64,000 bases of DNA from assembly GCA_037178625.1 (NCBI GenBank), contig JAWZXG010000034.1, positions 62,001 to 126,000 on the forward strand, written 5' to 3'. This document shows positions 29,094 to 40,779 of the stretch, in pieces. Source of the DNA: Skeletonema tropicum (lineage: Eukaryota > Bacillariophyta > Thalassiosirophyceae > Thalassiosirales > Thalassiosiraceae). Numbering within the stretch: the stretch's first letter is position 1; each line of letters opens with the position of its first letter. The position numbers and the translations under genes were made by a program. The notes under the pieces were generated by a model. That model saw nothing but the letters and a program-made list of their open reading frames with translations, did not search any database and was not told the DNA's origin.

Positions 29094-30439
29094 ATTTGGA
29101 TATGATGTGCCGAGGTAGGTTTTGAGGTCTGAGGTTGAAGCAGTTCAATTGTTTCAGATCAGTTCGAGTCTTCGCTCAGATTTCGACCCTCAATACCTCT
29201 TGTGCAAGTCAGCCGGCTGGGACGCTATATTCTTGTAGTAATACTGGACATGGTCTTCAAGAATTATTGTAGGTGTGTGTCGGGTGTATTTTGTGCCATC
29301 ATTTTGATTTTGATTTGGTTGCTTTTTGCTTGCTTGTTGCTTGCCTCTTTTTTGCCTGGCCGCCGTCCGTCGGAGATCCTTTCCTCTCTTTCCTTTTTCT
29401 CTTTCCTTTTTGGCTCGAGAGAATGTAAGTACGATATCGTACCTATAAGCGATTGCGGTCCACGAGAAAAGGGGAAATCGGTGTTTCGGTCAAAAATCCC
29501 AACCACCCGCCACAACACAACACACCATGATGTTGTTGTTTTAGTTGTACTTAATGCCCATCCTGTGTCCTCGGCCATCACCATAGCGGCCGCAATACAT
29601 GGAATACTTATTAAGACGCTCACTAAAACAAAGTATTGTATCGCCGCAGAGTCAGTTTCAATACCTACGGAGCGTCAAGACCTTCAATCTGACACATGCT
29701 TAGATGTGTCCGGTGGCCTTGGTGGAGGGTAGATGACATCGAAAGAATAGGAGGCTTAACCACCCAGCGTTGTGCCGCCTCCCATTGATATCAATACCAA
29801 CATAATCAATGGGGTAAGAATAATAAGGAGTACGCGCGTCATTCGGTGTTGCGGGCGTCACCAGGCCAAGCGATCTTCGGTAGAGACATGTTATTTGATA
29901 TACCATTACTTTGCGATTGGTATGAGGTCTCAAGTGGGCAGGCGCCGTCAGCAGCTGGTGGATCGTTCCAATATACGACGATATACGTGAAAACAAGCGT
30001 CGAGGTCCCTACGACTATACTGTCGGTCAGAAAGCCATGATCATCAAGGCAACTGACGGGAGCCATCTTCCGAAGCCGGAGGATGTACATGATGGTCCTT
30101 ATGAGGTTAGTCAAGTGTTTACGAATGGAACAGTGCGACTGCAACGAGGTGCTATTAATGAGCGTCTCAATGTTCGAAGATTGGCACCCTACTTCGAAAG
30201 CGACGGAGATGGGAGTTCTGTACATGAAGAATGAAATCGTAATATGCGGGAAAGGGGTTCTCGAGAGATTGGTCGTTTATGCTATTGAGCGAAATCTATG
30301 TTATTTGAAAGTCTTATGCAATGCCGATGAATTAAATTCGATAAGATTGTGATCTGTTGGATGCTTCACGGAGGTTTTTTTGCCGGTTGGTTTTCCTTTC
30401 TTTAAGACCTCGTTTTGTGCACAGCTCGGGGGAGAATGT
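28107..30439. repeat. Segmental duplication, copy 1 (2333 bp)
   Basis: This interval recurs at 38447-40779 in direct orientation with a constant offset of 10340 bases. I found no substitution or indel in the stretches compared. It covers the 5' half of RPC3, its upstream region and the gypsy integrase relic. This copy continues into the rest of RPC3, so it is the parental one. Confidence 0.95.
29816..30234 (+). pseudogene. Ty3/gypsy integrase C-terminal relic
   Basis: Three overlapping frames give successive pieces of a gypsy integrase end. First comes EYARHSVLRASPGQAIFGRDMLF (from about 29828), then RRRQQLVDRSNIRR in the next frame. Last is YDYTVGQKAMIIK followed by LPKPEDVHDGPYEV, TNGTVRLQRGAINERLN and RRLAPYFES, up to a stop at 30234. 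At least two frameshifts separate them. The A-x-FGRDM motif and the P-Y-x-V ... N-G-T-V-x-L-x-R pattern are typical of the region after the integrase core. No LTR or other pol domain is visible nearby. Confidence 0.75.
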
Positions 30440-31539
30440 GAAAAAATCCCCCCTCCTCGAAATAAACGAAATCTGCTTCACAGCTGCACACAGGTAGACG
30501 AAAGTTCACTGGCAAAGCGCATTTTCCACTGCAACCAGCATCAATCCCCCCTACTCTCCAACCTAGTGGAAATATAAAACGCCCCCTCCTCCGTTCCACT
30601 GCATTCCCCACCCACCCAGTGCGAAAACATTACGGCGACATGAACAAAACGAACGCTGTTAAAGTTCCCCACACTCACATCAACATGGGAACGCACTGAC
30701 CAATCAAAGTCGGCTGCAAACTGCAATTAACCCATCAAGGAGCCAGACGCACCTCCCAAGATGAGCACGGGCTCGCCCTAGCGGGTTGGGGACTTCACTA
30801 CTATCATAGAGCACCATAACTTCTCTTGAGACGGCGGCCCCTGAATCTGTAACCCTGTGGATCCAGCCACGGAAGCTCTCGCCCTATGCGTACCGATATT
30901 CGCCCGGGGTGCTGTTGCGCATGAGTGTGGATCATTCACCTCTCCCCGCCCCATTATCTCTCCGGTGGGGTTGTGCGGAAAGCATCTGCAAGGAAATCAA
31001 AACAAAGGAAGGCCAGAATTGGTGAGCAGCAACAAATAAAAAACAAAACGGATCCCACCCGGCAACACATTTCGAACCCCCCTTCACCCCAGCACCCTCT
31101 CTTTCTATCAATGAACCGTATGTAGGCTACGAAAAGGTGGCGTGGACGACGGAAGTGCGTGTGGGGTGTGGGTGGAAAAAAAACGGCAACGGTTGCGGAT
31201 CGCTGGATAAAAGGATGACCCACAATGACTTTCTTGGGGCAAGAAAGCGCCACTAATGCAGTACCGTTTTCTCAAAAACGTGCGGACCAAGCGGACCAAG
31301 CGGACCGCTATGTGGACCAATAATATTTATATGCCTCTTGCTGGTAGGTGACGGAGTACCAGGAGGGCACACATGGGACACTATTTCTGTAGCTCTACAC
31401 AAATAATGTGGCAGCGATGTTGACCGGGATCTTGTCTTCTGTGCCACACGAAGTGGGATCAGGGATGCATTACTTATCTCTCTCTTGACTCTCTATATTG
31501 GTACATAGTTTGTAGTACGATAGAGCAGGGCATGGAGAG
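30440..31539. other. Intergenic region upstream of the WbsX-like gene
   Basis: 1.1 kb with no recognisable gene or RNA. A G-run/C-run pair (GGGGGA at about 30428 and TCCCCC at about 30447) could form a stem across the duplication edge. A short tandem repeat of GCGGACCAA lies at about 31283-31310. Confidence 0.35.
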
Positions 31540-33132
31540 ATGGATCCACCAGAAGAAACAGTGCCACCCCATGAGAAGAGGCGAAGAGGAAGAGGACCCC
31601 TATATCTACAATGGACCCTTCTTTTCACAACAAGCTTTGCTATTCTTTCGCTGGTGCTAAATTCAGTGCGAGATCACAACAGCAATTTTTATTTGCCGCA
31701 GACGGTTGGGGTTGGGGCTGCAAAGTCAAAGAAGAGGTGTCCTTCTTCATGTTCAGTTGACTCTTCTTTCCCTTGTCAGCTTTGTAATTCTACTTCAAAT
31801 TATCGCAAATGCCCGAAACTTTGTACATCCCTGAGAGAGAGAGAGAGAGAGAGATGGGAAGACGGCTTGATGGTTCTTGCTTTTTTCTATGAAAAAATAT
31901 TGCTTAACCGTGAGTTAGTCAATATTACAGACACTGCCATGTATAAAAACGAGGGTAATGTGCTTTACAATGGGCAAAACATGTCCATGTTTGATGCCAT
32001 ACGTGCTCGCCGTCACACAGTCAATCCCATGTTAGATTCGATTAATGGTTTCTGGTCCCCTATGGAATGGGACAATCTGCTTCATTATGAAATAATGCAG
32101 AATTTGACAGCTCTCCCAGGTATTCAAACTCCACTGAATGAATCAGAAGGTGGCCTTGGGTGGTATGATAATATTGACTTCGATGTGCGCAAGAGGCAGG
32201 GTAGTCTTGCCAATCAGCACGGTGTTGATGGATTCATTTTTTACACAACTGTTAACCAGAAATCCCCAGCAATGACAAGAACAGTTGTTGATGCCCGGGT
32301 GAGAGATGGGGAGCCTGCGGGCCCATTTGCAGTCATGGTTGTGGATGATTGCAGATACGACTGCAAGGAGCCAGAATTCTTAGGAAGAGACAACCTCATT
32401 GCTTTTGGGGAATGGCTGAGGAACATCACCTTTCATTCTGACTATATACGAGTCAATGGGCGGCCAGTTGTTTATATCTACAAGCTTGGAATATTTCTTG
32501 CCGATGGGGACACAGTTGCACGACCTGAAAGCATTAGACGAGCTTTTTCACTTGTTGAGAAAACTGCTGGGACGCCACTTCACTGGATAGGTACTGATAC
32601 ATTTCACTGCTTAAGAGGAATACTTCATGCAGAAAAAGAAGCACTATACAAAGAGCTTGATGCCTGGATTGACTTTGCACCACATCGAGGGCATTGCATG
32701 ACTGCCGAACCTTTGACTGTAACTCCTCAGATTGACACATTCTACGAAACATTTTTATCGGGTTGGTACCCAGCACCACGTGGTCTAACTTGGTTTGGAA
32801 CAAAACACTCAGCAGGTTGGAGTGGAAAAACCTACCGAGGTCAATCCGAATGTGAACCCAAAAATAGTCCAGTTCGCTTTTACGAAATTATGAAAGAAGG
32901 CCTTATCCGCAACCGCTGTCGCAAAGAGAAAGAAGGCAATAAGGGCGGGCTTCTGGAGGATGGACATGTTTGGAAGCCTGTAAGTATCTTTGCGTGGAAT
33001 GAATGGGGTGAGCAAGGTGTCTTGGAACCTAGTACTTTGAATGGATTTTCATATCTGGAGAGTTTACGTCAAGCACGCCAAGATGCAATGGAAGTGAACT
33101 GCTCCGTGTATGAGTATTCCTATCATTTTTAG
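31540..33132 (+). CDS. Membrane-anchored GH99/WbsX-like glycan-active protein
   Basis: A 530-residue intronless protein with a short basic cytosolic tail and a single helix (YLQWTLLFTTSFAILSLVL, residues about 23-42), so a type II Golgi or surface protein. A Cys-rich segment (about 67-95) and a short RERERER stretch coded by a GA microsatellite follow. The globular part has the WbsX layout: HGVDGFIFYTTVNQ, VNGRPVVYIYKLG and, near the end, SIFAWNEWGEQGVLEPS, where the two acids of the NEWGE loop are family hallmarks. WbsX proteins are linked to bacterial O-antigen and other surface glycans; GH99 enzymes are endo-mannosidases. I infer a role in cell-surface polysaccharide processing. The catalytic activity is not certain. 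Confidence 0.75.
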   Translation: MDPPEETVPPHEKRRRGRGPLYLQWTLLFTTSFAILSLVLNSVRDHNSNFYLPQTVGVGAAKSKKRCPSSCSVDSSFPCQLCNSTSNYRKCPKLCTSLRERERERWEDGLMVLAFFYEKILLNRELVNITDTAMYKNEGNVLYNGQNMSMFDAIRARRHTVNPMLDSINGFWSPMEWDNLLHYEIMQNLTALPGIQTPLNESEGGLGWYDNIDFDVRKRQGSLANQHGVDGFIFYTTVNQKSPAMTRTVVDARVRDGEPAGPFAVMVVDDCRYDCKEPEFLGRDNLIAFGEWLRNITFHSDYIRVNGRPVVYIYKLGIFLADGDTVARPESIRRAFSLVEKTAGTPLHWIGTDTFHCLRGILHAEKEALYKELDAWIDFAPHRGHCMTAEPLTVTPQIDTFYETFLSGWYPAPRGLTWFGTKHSAGWSGKTYRGQSECEPKNSPVRFYEIMKEGLIRNRCRKEKEGNKGGLLEDGHVWKPVSIFAWNEWGEQGVLEPSTLNGFSYLESLRQARQDAMEVNCSVYEYSYHF

Positions 33133-33239
33133 TCAACATCATCTGATGAGTTAGTGTAGCAACGTATCACAATGACCAAGAGACGAACGTTTTCAGTAGT
33201 ATAAGCACTTATAGTTATTCTAATTCAGTCAAAAATGCT

Positions 33240-34474
33240 TTGATTTCCTTCGCTTCCAGTCGAGCTCGCTCTCGTCTAATCATTGCTGCCAACCAACTTT
33301 TTCACTCTATCCAGACTGTCCTCCATGGACAGTATTTTTCAACTCTGCTCCATCTCCTCCAGCTGCTTTTGGACATGTTCGGGTAGACTTCGTTGCTTCA
33401 CAGGTAGTTCTAATGGGCCTTTTGCTTCCATCGCAACCTGTGCAGAAATCTCATTATCACTCCTTGCAACTGTGTTTGCTTCGCTTGTCGTATCGTGTAA
33501 CAAAGTACTTGCCAAGTGTCGACTAATTTCCAATAGTCTAAATCATCATCGAGTGTAGTAAGATCCGGCAGTTCGTGTACTGCTGTGGTAGTTCATTTGA
33601 TGCCAGACTCTGAGAATTGGTGTATGTCGAACGAACCTTTTGATAGTCTCTACTATCTGATGTGTTAAGGAGTCCATTTCTTCTGTCTTGCCTTTGGTTG
33701 CTTCATTTGTAAATGAGCGAACTTTCACATTGGCCTCAGCCAAGTTGTTGCTGTTGTGTGCATTTTCTAAATTGATAATATCAACTATACCCACAGCTGG
33801 ACAAGTCGCTACAACTCGATTCAGCGTAGGTAGGATATCACCCGGCCACGTCCTCGCGCCACTGATACTTCTATCTTCTGTATCAATCAACCTCATCAAT
33901 GTCCCGACCGAAGCTAATCGATGTGTATCTCTCGCTTAATGTGACACAGAATAACGATCGATCCCCCCATTTCCCTGCCACTAGATCATTATTTCCCATT
34001 TGTACATTTCGTGGTTCGGTATTGACAATTGTGTGATTCTCTCCAGAGTGGGGTGTGTAGACTGCTGGAAGGGGGTTATTGGGACTCGCAGTATTTCCTG
34101 TTCGTCATCATTATCAAAATGCTGTGATGATGTGATGTGAGAATCCAACCATTCAATGGTAATTGTCATCATTGCTTTCCTGTCGCTCCTTCGCTAGCCA
34201 TTCTAAGGATGTGTCTAAGTCAGATGTGACTTGCCGCTGCTGATCCTGATGTGAATTAAAGGAAGTGTGGAATAATCTAAATGATAAATGCTGAGCAATC
34301 AGAGGGAGCAGGTGCACTTCTGAAGTGGCGACATGTGAAGGCAGCGTCTCTTGGTATGAACGAGGCGACAATGGCATTGATGATAGCGAGTGAGCGTTGT
34401 GGATGGAATGGCAATATATGATAATAAGTAGGTTCATGTTTCATAATAACGCCAACGACATTCGTCATCTTCAA
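33240..34474 (-). pseudogene. Possible decayed minus-strand gene, family not recognised
   Basis: Several minus-strand open segments in alternating frames follow each other. They include 34437-34153 (SEVHLLPLIAQHLSFRLFHT), 34172-33981 (DEQEILRVPITPFQQSTH), 33899-33546 (ARTWPGDILPTLNRVVATC) and 33533-33339 (LPEHVQKQLEEMEQS). Their composition looks protein-like: the last is coiled-coil-like and amphipathic. They are separated by stops and frame changes without obvious GT-AG introns. I read this as a broken gene or one with introns I cannot place. It could also be chance. Confidence 0.3.
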
Positions 34475-35134
34475 TCACGCTGTAGCGTTAAAAGTACTTT
34501 TACTTAGCGTTTTTTTACTTGTGTTCTACCTTAATGGCGGAAGAGATTACACTTCAAAGTTATTGCTTCTCTGATATCTGCCTGCAAACTTCAAACGCAA
34601 CATCAAACTTTACTTGCTTTCAATCACCTGGGCCGTAAGTGCCAATGAATAGATGGATGCCAGATGTATCATCATTTAATTCTTTGATGATGGAACTCTT
34701 TTTTGCCTCCGGAGGGGGCCCTTTTTCACGTGGGTGTGGGCATGTAGGGTTAATGGGGGTTAATGCTATTTACCACGCCTGGATCAAAATTGACAGAAAG
34801 ACTCCCATCTGGAAGAACAAAATCAAGATAAATTAGAATCCCCGGGGGATTGTTGCAATAGTTTAAACTTAAGCTTTCCATACCATTGACCACCTGACCC
34901 GATAGTTGGATAGTCGATAAAGTCCATCTGATGTCCTAAAGAGGGCATGGTTAGCTTGTACTTATGTACTTTTGCTCTTACCTACCATGGTTGGGAGGTT
35001 GCGCGCAAGCTGCGCGGGATATAGTTTTGTTGGCGGCAAGTTTGGAAGTTGCTTTTGAGAGAGGTGTGTCTCTTTGTCGGAGCAAATTTATTTGAACGAA
35101 CTCGCTACAATATCGCTCACAATCTTACATCTAG
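34475..35134. other. Intergenic region before the 145-bp array
   Basis: About 660 bp of non-coding sequence. I see no gene, RNA or strong repeat apart from short T and A runs. Confidence 0.35.
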
Positions 35135-35875
35135 CAATCATTGACGGCGCTACGCTGCATTACGAGAAGTGTATTTTGTGAGGGCTTCGCCCGAACTGTG
35201 AGTAATACTGTTTATACGTCGTGCCAACTGTCTGGATTACACCCTCCTCAGCGGTCGCTTTTTGGGATCTTACATCGTGCCAACCAATCATTGACGGCGC
35301 TGCATTACGAGAAGTGTATTTTGTGAGGGCTTCGCCCGAACTGTGAGTAATACTGTTTATACGTCGTGCCAACTGTCTGGATTACACCCTCCTCAGCGGT
35401 CGCTTTTTGGGATCTTACATCGTGCCAACCAATCATTGACGGCGCTGCATTACGAGAAGTGTATTTTGTGAGGGCTTCGCCCGAACTGTGAGTAATACTG
35501 TTTATACGTCGTGCCAACTGTCTGGATTACACCCTCCTCAGCGGTCGCTTTTTGGGATCTTACATCGTGCCAACCAATCATTGACGGCGCTGCATTACGA
35601 GAAGTGTATTTTGTGAGGGCTTCGCCCGAACTGTGAGTAATACTGTTTATACGTCGTGCCAACTGTCTGGATTACACCCTCCTCAGCGGTCGCTTTTTGG
35701 GATCTTACATCGTGCCAACCAATCATTGACGGCGCTGCATTACGAGAAGTGTATTTTGTGAGGGCTTCGCCCGAACTGTGATTATCATTGATTACACATC
35801 GTGCCAACTGTCTGGATTGCACCCTCCTCAGCGGTCGCTTTTTGGGATCTCACATCGTGCCAACCAATCATTGAC
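35135..35875. repeat. 145-bp tandem array, about five units
   Basis: Units start with CAATCATTG at 35135, 35285, 35430, 35575 and 35720, with a fragment at 35865. The first unit is 150 bp because of a 5-bp insertion; the others are 145 bp. Units 2-4 look identical and the last diverges near its middle. Each unit holds a GGGCTTCGCCC hairpin. The same minus-strand 70-codon frame recurs in each unit only because the period-145 units repeat; I do not consider it coding. Confidence 0.95.
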
Positions 35876-36635
35876 CGTAAGAACCATTGCCATTGCTTCA
35901 ACATACTGCTTTTGCGTGACCTTTTCTCATAGTAGCTTCATCAAGTGCAGCCGGGCATCCCATACAAAAAGGTCACGCGAACTCAGTAATGCAGCTCAAC
36001 GAAACGATGATGCGTGCGCGAAACTTATTATTGGAACTTTTGTTGTTCCTGTCGATTGGAGAGTCATGTTGGTACACCATCAACGGAGGCGCAGACGAGT
36101 ACAGCCTCGCTCGTCGACTTGGATTCTTTAGGAAGGACGATTAGTATGCTTTCCTTGTCGGCACTGGGCTGGTATCATACACTTGCACGGTCAATCCAGT
36201 TACTACTGAGCGTGAGAAGATGGAGAAGATACAAATCAATAGAGATGAATGGAACAATTTGATGATTGAATATAAAAGTAATGAGGTGTGAGCTGGCTCA
36301 AGTTGATTGAAGGAATGCGAACGTCCTGTTTGAATGGCAGCGGATATACGTGACAAAAACTTTGCCATCGGCTGGTTCTACCGCTCCAAGATATGACAAC
36401 AATGCAGCGCATTTAAAGTGGCAGTTTTGTTTCTGAGAGATAACATTTATTCATATCAAGCAACTGCGCGAAACTGTCTATATTTCGTTTAACGCGAGGA
36501 GGTTGTGTGTTTGGGGTCTCTAAGCTACTGCAGACGCAACAATTCAACACAAAGTTAACTTCATCAAATCAGACCTGATCGTCAGGATGCAATAGCGTTA
36601 GATTATTATGCAAGGCATTTGTGATTCAACAAGTT
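35876..36635. other. Non-coding spacer between tandem arrays
   Basis: About 760 bp without a recognisable gene. A copy of AAGGTCACGC near 35969 mirrors GCGTGACCTTTT near 35913, forming an inverted repeat of about 10 bp. Confidence 0.35.
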
Positions 36636-36639
36636 GAAG

Positions 36640-37250
36640 AGCTCAGACTTCTTCTACATATCAATGTGGACGACATAGCAATTCAGACCTAACACATATC
36701 TTACAAAGTCCGTACAATCATTATACTACTCAATTTTGGCTCATTTTAATGCCCTTGTCAGGACACATTTAGTGCTTCTATTGTGCATTCACACGTGATT
36801 TTACAGATTGAAGTCACCAGACCTCTTCTATGCATTCATGTGGACGACATATCAACTCCAACCTCGGGTATGTCATCTGCAGTTTGTATGACACTACGCT
36901 ACTCAGTCACGGCCAAATCAAAAAATGCCTCATCAGGACACATTGAGTGATTCTATTGTGTGATATATCAGTGATGTAAGAGGTTTTAATAATCAGGCCT
37001 CATCTATGCATCCATGTGGATGACATATCAACTCCAACCTCGGGTATGTCATCTGTAGCTCGTATATCAATATGCTACTCAATCTTTGTCAAGCCCAGTG
37101 CCCTCTTCAAAACACATATTTTGACTATATTGTGTGATGTATTCGTGCTTGTGAACGTTTTAGTCAGCAAACCTCTTCTATGCATGCATATAGACAACAT
37201 ATCAACTCTAACCTCGGATATGCCATCTGTAGTGTACACAGCAACCTTAT
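36640..37250. repeat. Diverged tandem array, period about 175 bp, four units
   Basis: The anchor TGGACGACAT and its variants recur at 36667, 36841, 37017 and 37191 (spacings 174, 176, 174). Each is followed by a variant of ATCAACTCCAACCTCGGGTATG. Units differ at many positions, so this is an older array than its neighbours. Confidence 0.8.
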
Positions 37251-37330
37251 AATGATCGATTTGGGCAACGTGTTAGCTCAGTATTTTGACACCATTTTAT
37301 GCGTCTAGCATCGTCAATTCAAGCAACATC

Positions 37331-38174
37331 CGCTACTAGTGGTGCATTTTAGTTGGCAACGATAGTACGAAAGGATATATACACGGCTCATGGTAACTAC
37401 ACTTGTAGCGACGATGTTACAGTCTCGTATGCGACTTGATGAAGGCCAATTGAGCGTAGAGCTAGCTGTTTGCGACACATTTATGTGTGTAGCAACGTGA
37501 ATATGAGCCTGAGCCGCTGCTAGTGGTTCATTATAGTTGGCAACAATAGTACGAAAGGACATACACACGGCTCATGGTGACTACACTTGTAGCGGCGATG
37601 CTGCAGTCTCGTATGCGACTTGATGAAGGCCAATTGAGCGTAGAGCTAGCTGTTTGCGACACATTTATGTGTGTAGCGACGTGAATATGAGCCCGAGCCG
37701 CTGCTAGTGGTTCATTATGGTTGGCAACGATAGTATAGAAGGAAATGGATACGGCTCATGGTGACTACACTTGTAGCGGAGATGTTACAGCCTCGTATGC
37801 GACTCGATGAAGGCCAATTGAGCGTAGAGCCAGCTCCATCTTTCACCATCTCAATGTGTGCGGCGACGTGAATATGAGCCCGAGCCGCTGCTAGTGGTTC
37901 ATTATGGTTGGAAACGATAGTATAGAAGGAAATGTATAGGGCTCACGAAGACTACACTTGTAGCGGCGATGTTACAGCCTCGTATGCGACTTGATGAAGG
38001 CCAATCGAGCGTAGAGCGAGCTCCGTCTTTCACCATTACAATGTCTGTAGCGACGTGGATATGAGCCTGAGCCGCAGCTGGTGGTTCATTATAGTTGGCA
38101 ACGATAGTATAGAAGGAAATGTATGGGGCTCATGAGGACTACACTTGTAGCGGCGATGCTGCAGTCTCTATGCG
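37331..38174. repeat. Tandem array, period 184-187 bp, five units
   Basis: The anchor CGCTGCTAGTGG and variants recur at 37331, 37515, 37699, 37886 and 38073. Units share GGCTCATGGTGACTACACTT and GATGAAGGCCAATTGAGCG and differ by scattered substitutions. A diverged single piece of similar wording (AGTGG, then CATTATAGT) may recur near 53455. Confidence 0.85.
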
Positions 38175-38422
38175 ACTTGATGGAGGCAGAGTAGAATTCA
38201 GTCACGGAGCAACCGTGACTGACTTACAGTTTCTGGCGGGAAAGAGGTTGAAGGCCGTGAGGTGTGTCTGTCATCAGACGTCAGAGGCAAATTGAACGAA
38301 CTCTGACAAGATCAAACACACCGTCGATTCGACCGAAACATCGATAGGACTTACCAAGGTGGCTGTGAATTTCTTCTTAACTGGTACAATGACCTCACAT
38401 CAAATAATGAAAACTTGTAACA

Positions 38423-39433
38423 CTAAAGTATAATCAATATACATGTAACGTTGTCATCGTCTTGCTTGTTGCTTCCATAGTTATTGTCTGCGCCATTCAC
38501 TTTAACTTTTTTGGACTTGGATTCATCAGACGTCGAACGTGATCTCCTCTTTCTCTTTCCAGCACTTATTTCCCCATCATCGTTCCACTCAAACTCAACC
38601 TCTCCGCCATTGATACCATCTTCAGCTTGTTGCTCTTTATCAAGCAACTCTTGATTACTTGCAATAGGATCTACCGCCTTGATATACCCGCATTCAATCA
38701 ATCTTCTAAAGCTGTTTACAACGGCAACAAGAACTTGTTGTTGTTCTTTTTCATCCGATTCCTCACTCTTCAAGTTTCCCCAAACGTATGAAATAGCATC
38801 TTCTGCTGTCATTCTTCCATTAAATAAAAGAGCTTCCACCAGATGAGCTGCATGTTCATCAATCATACTTTTTGCATGTTGTATATACCGCGGAAATCGT
38901 GGTAGTAATCTCGCTCTATCAACAAGGAATGAGTATGTGTAATGAGTGGACGAAGAAGTAGGATCCGGCTTCTGCGGCTTCTGTCCTTCACTGTCGGCAG
39001 ACTCTTTATTGCTTGCATTCTTGCTTCCACCTCCAGAAACATGCACCAAACCATGATGCAATAACACAATCAACGATGCACGAATGTGTGATGCATCAGT
39101 GACAAATCCAGCTGCTTCTGAGCCTCGAGCTTTATTCATTGCAACTCTCCCTCCACTAGCTTTACTAGAGGAAGCATTTATTTGTTCTATCAGTCGGTTT
39201 CTCTCTTCGTTCCAATCCCTCACGCATTGATTTCTAATAAAAGAAATCAAGTCTTGAAGTGTTGATGGACCACGAGATTGCAAGGCATCAGTCACGGTTT
39301 GGACAACAGGCCCAAAGTAGTCACGGATGCAATTCGATGAGAGCGCTTTCTGTGGATCTGGTGGGTGTGCAGTCGACGACGTTGCATTGGATAGGGGAGA
39401 GATATGGGTGAACCCACCGAATGCGTTGCTCAT
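38423..39433 (-). pseudogene. Truncated duplicate of RPC3 (first half only)
   Basis: The first 329 codons are the same as RPC3 at 29093-28107. At 38447 the duplicated segment ends and the frame runs eight residues into unrelated sequence (TCILIIL) before a stop, giving 336 residues. It keeps the upstream region of RPC3, so it may be transcribed. It would supply the N-terminal winged helices but not the C-terminal part of the subunit. Confidence 0.9.
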
Positions 39434-40779
39434 ATTTGGATATGATGTGCCGAGGTAGGTTTTGAGGTCTGAGGTTGAAGCAGTTCAATTGTTTCAGATC
39501 AGTTCGAGTCTTCGCTCAGATTTCGACCCTCAATACCTCTTGTGCAAGTCAGCCGGCTGGGACGCTATATTCTTGTAGTAATACTGGACATGGTCTTCAA
39601 GAATTATTGTAGGTGTGTGTCGGGTGTATTTTGTGCCATCATTTTGATTTTGATTTGGTTGCTTTTTGCTTGCTTGTTGCTTGCCTCTTTTTTGCCTGGC
39701 CGCCGTCCGTCGGAGATCCTTTCCTCTCTTTCCTTTTTCTCTTTCCTTTTTGGCTCGAGAGAATGTAAGTACGATATCGTACCTATAAGCGATTGCGGTC
39801 CACGAGAAAAGGGGAAATCGGTGTTTCGGTCAAAAATCCCAACCACCCGCCACAACACAACACACCATGATGTTGTTGTTTTAGTTGTACTTAATGCCCA
39901 TCCTGTGTCCTCGGCCATCACCATAGCGGCCGCAATACATGGAATACTTATTAAGACGCTCACTAAAACAAAGTATTGTATCGCCGCAGAGTCAGTTTCA
40001 ATACCTACGGAGCGTCAAGACCTTCAATCTGACACATGCTTAGATGTGTCCGGTGGCCTTGGTGGAGGGTAGATGACATCGAAAGAATAGGAGGCTTAAC
40101 CACCCAGCGTTGTGCCGCCTCCCATTGATATCAATACCAACATAATCAATGGGGTAAGAATAATAAGGAGTACGCGCGTCATTCGGTGTTGCGGGCGTCA
40201 CCAGGCCAAGCGATCTTCGGTAGAGACATGTTATTTGATATACCATTACTTTGCGATTGGTATGAGGTCTCAAGTGGGCAGGCGCCGTCAGCAGCTGGTG
40301 GATCGTTCCAATATACGACGATATACGTGAAAACAAGCGTCGAGGTCCCTACGACTATACTGTCGGTCAGAAAGCCATGATCATCAAGGCAACTGACGGG
40401 AGCCATCTTCCGAAGCCGGAGGATGTACATGATGGTCCTTATGAGGTTAGTCAAGTGTTTACGAATGGAACAGTGCGACTGCAACGAGGTGCTATTAATG
40501 AGCGTCTCAATGTTCGAAGATTGGCACCCTACTTCGAAAGCGACGGAGATGGGAGTTCTGTACATGAAGAATGAAATCGTAATATGCGGGAAAGGGGTTC
40601 TCGAGAGATTGGTCGTTTATGCTATTGAGCGAAATCTATGTTATTTGAAAGTCTTATGCAATGCCGATGAATTAAATTCGATAAGATTGTGATCTGTTGG
40701 ATGCTTCACGGAGGTTTTTTTGCCGGTTGGTTTTCCTTTCTTTAAGACCTCGTTTTGTGCACAGCTCGGGGGAGAATGT
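38447..40779. repeat. Segmental duplication, copy 2 (2333 bp)
   Basis: Same sequence and orientation as 28107-30439. The four bases before it (ATGT, 38443-38446) equal its own last four bases (40776-40779), which suggests a microhomology joint or a 4-bp duplication at the insertion site. It abuts the end of the tandem-array region. Confidence 0.95.
40156..40574 (+). pseudogene. Ty3/gypsy integrase relic, duplicated copy
   Basis: Second copy of the frameshifted integrase C-terminal remnant described at 29816-30234, carrying the same frameshifts because it lies within the duplicated segment. Confidence 0.75.

Noticed and set aside
29202..29732. 176-codon plus-strand open frame upstream of RPC3 (and its copy at 39542-40072)
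   Set aside because: No domain, no ATG-supported start and no conservation evidence; it recurs only because the segment is duplicated.
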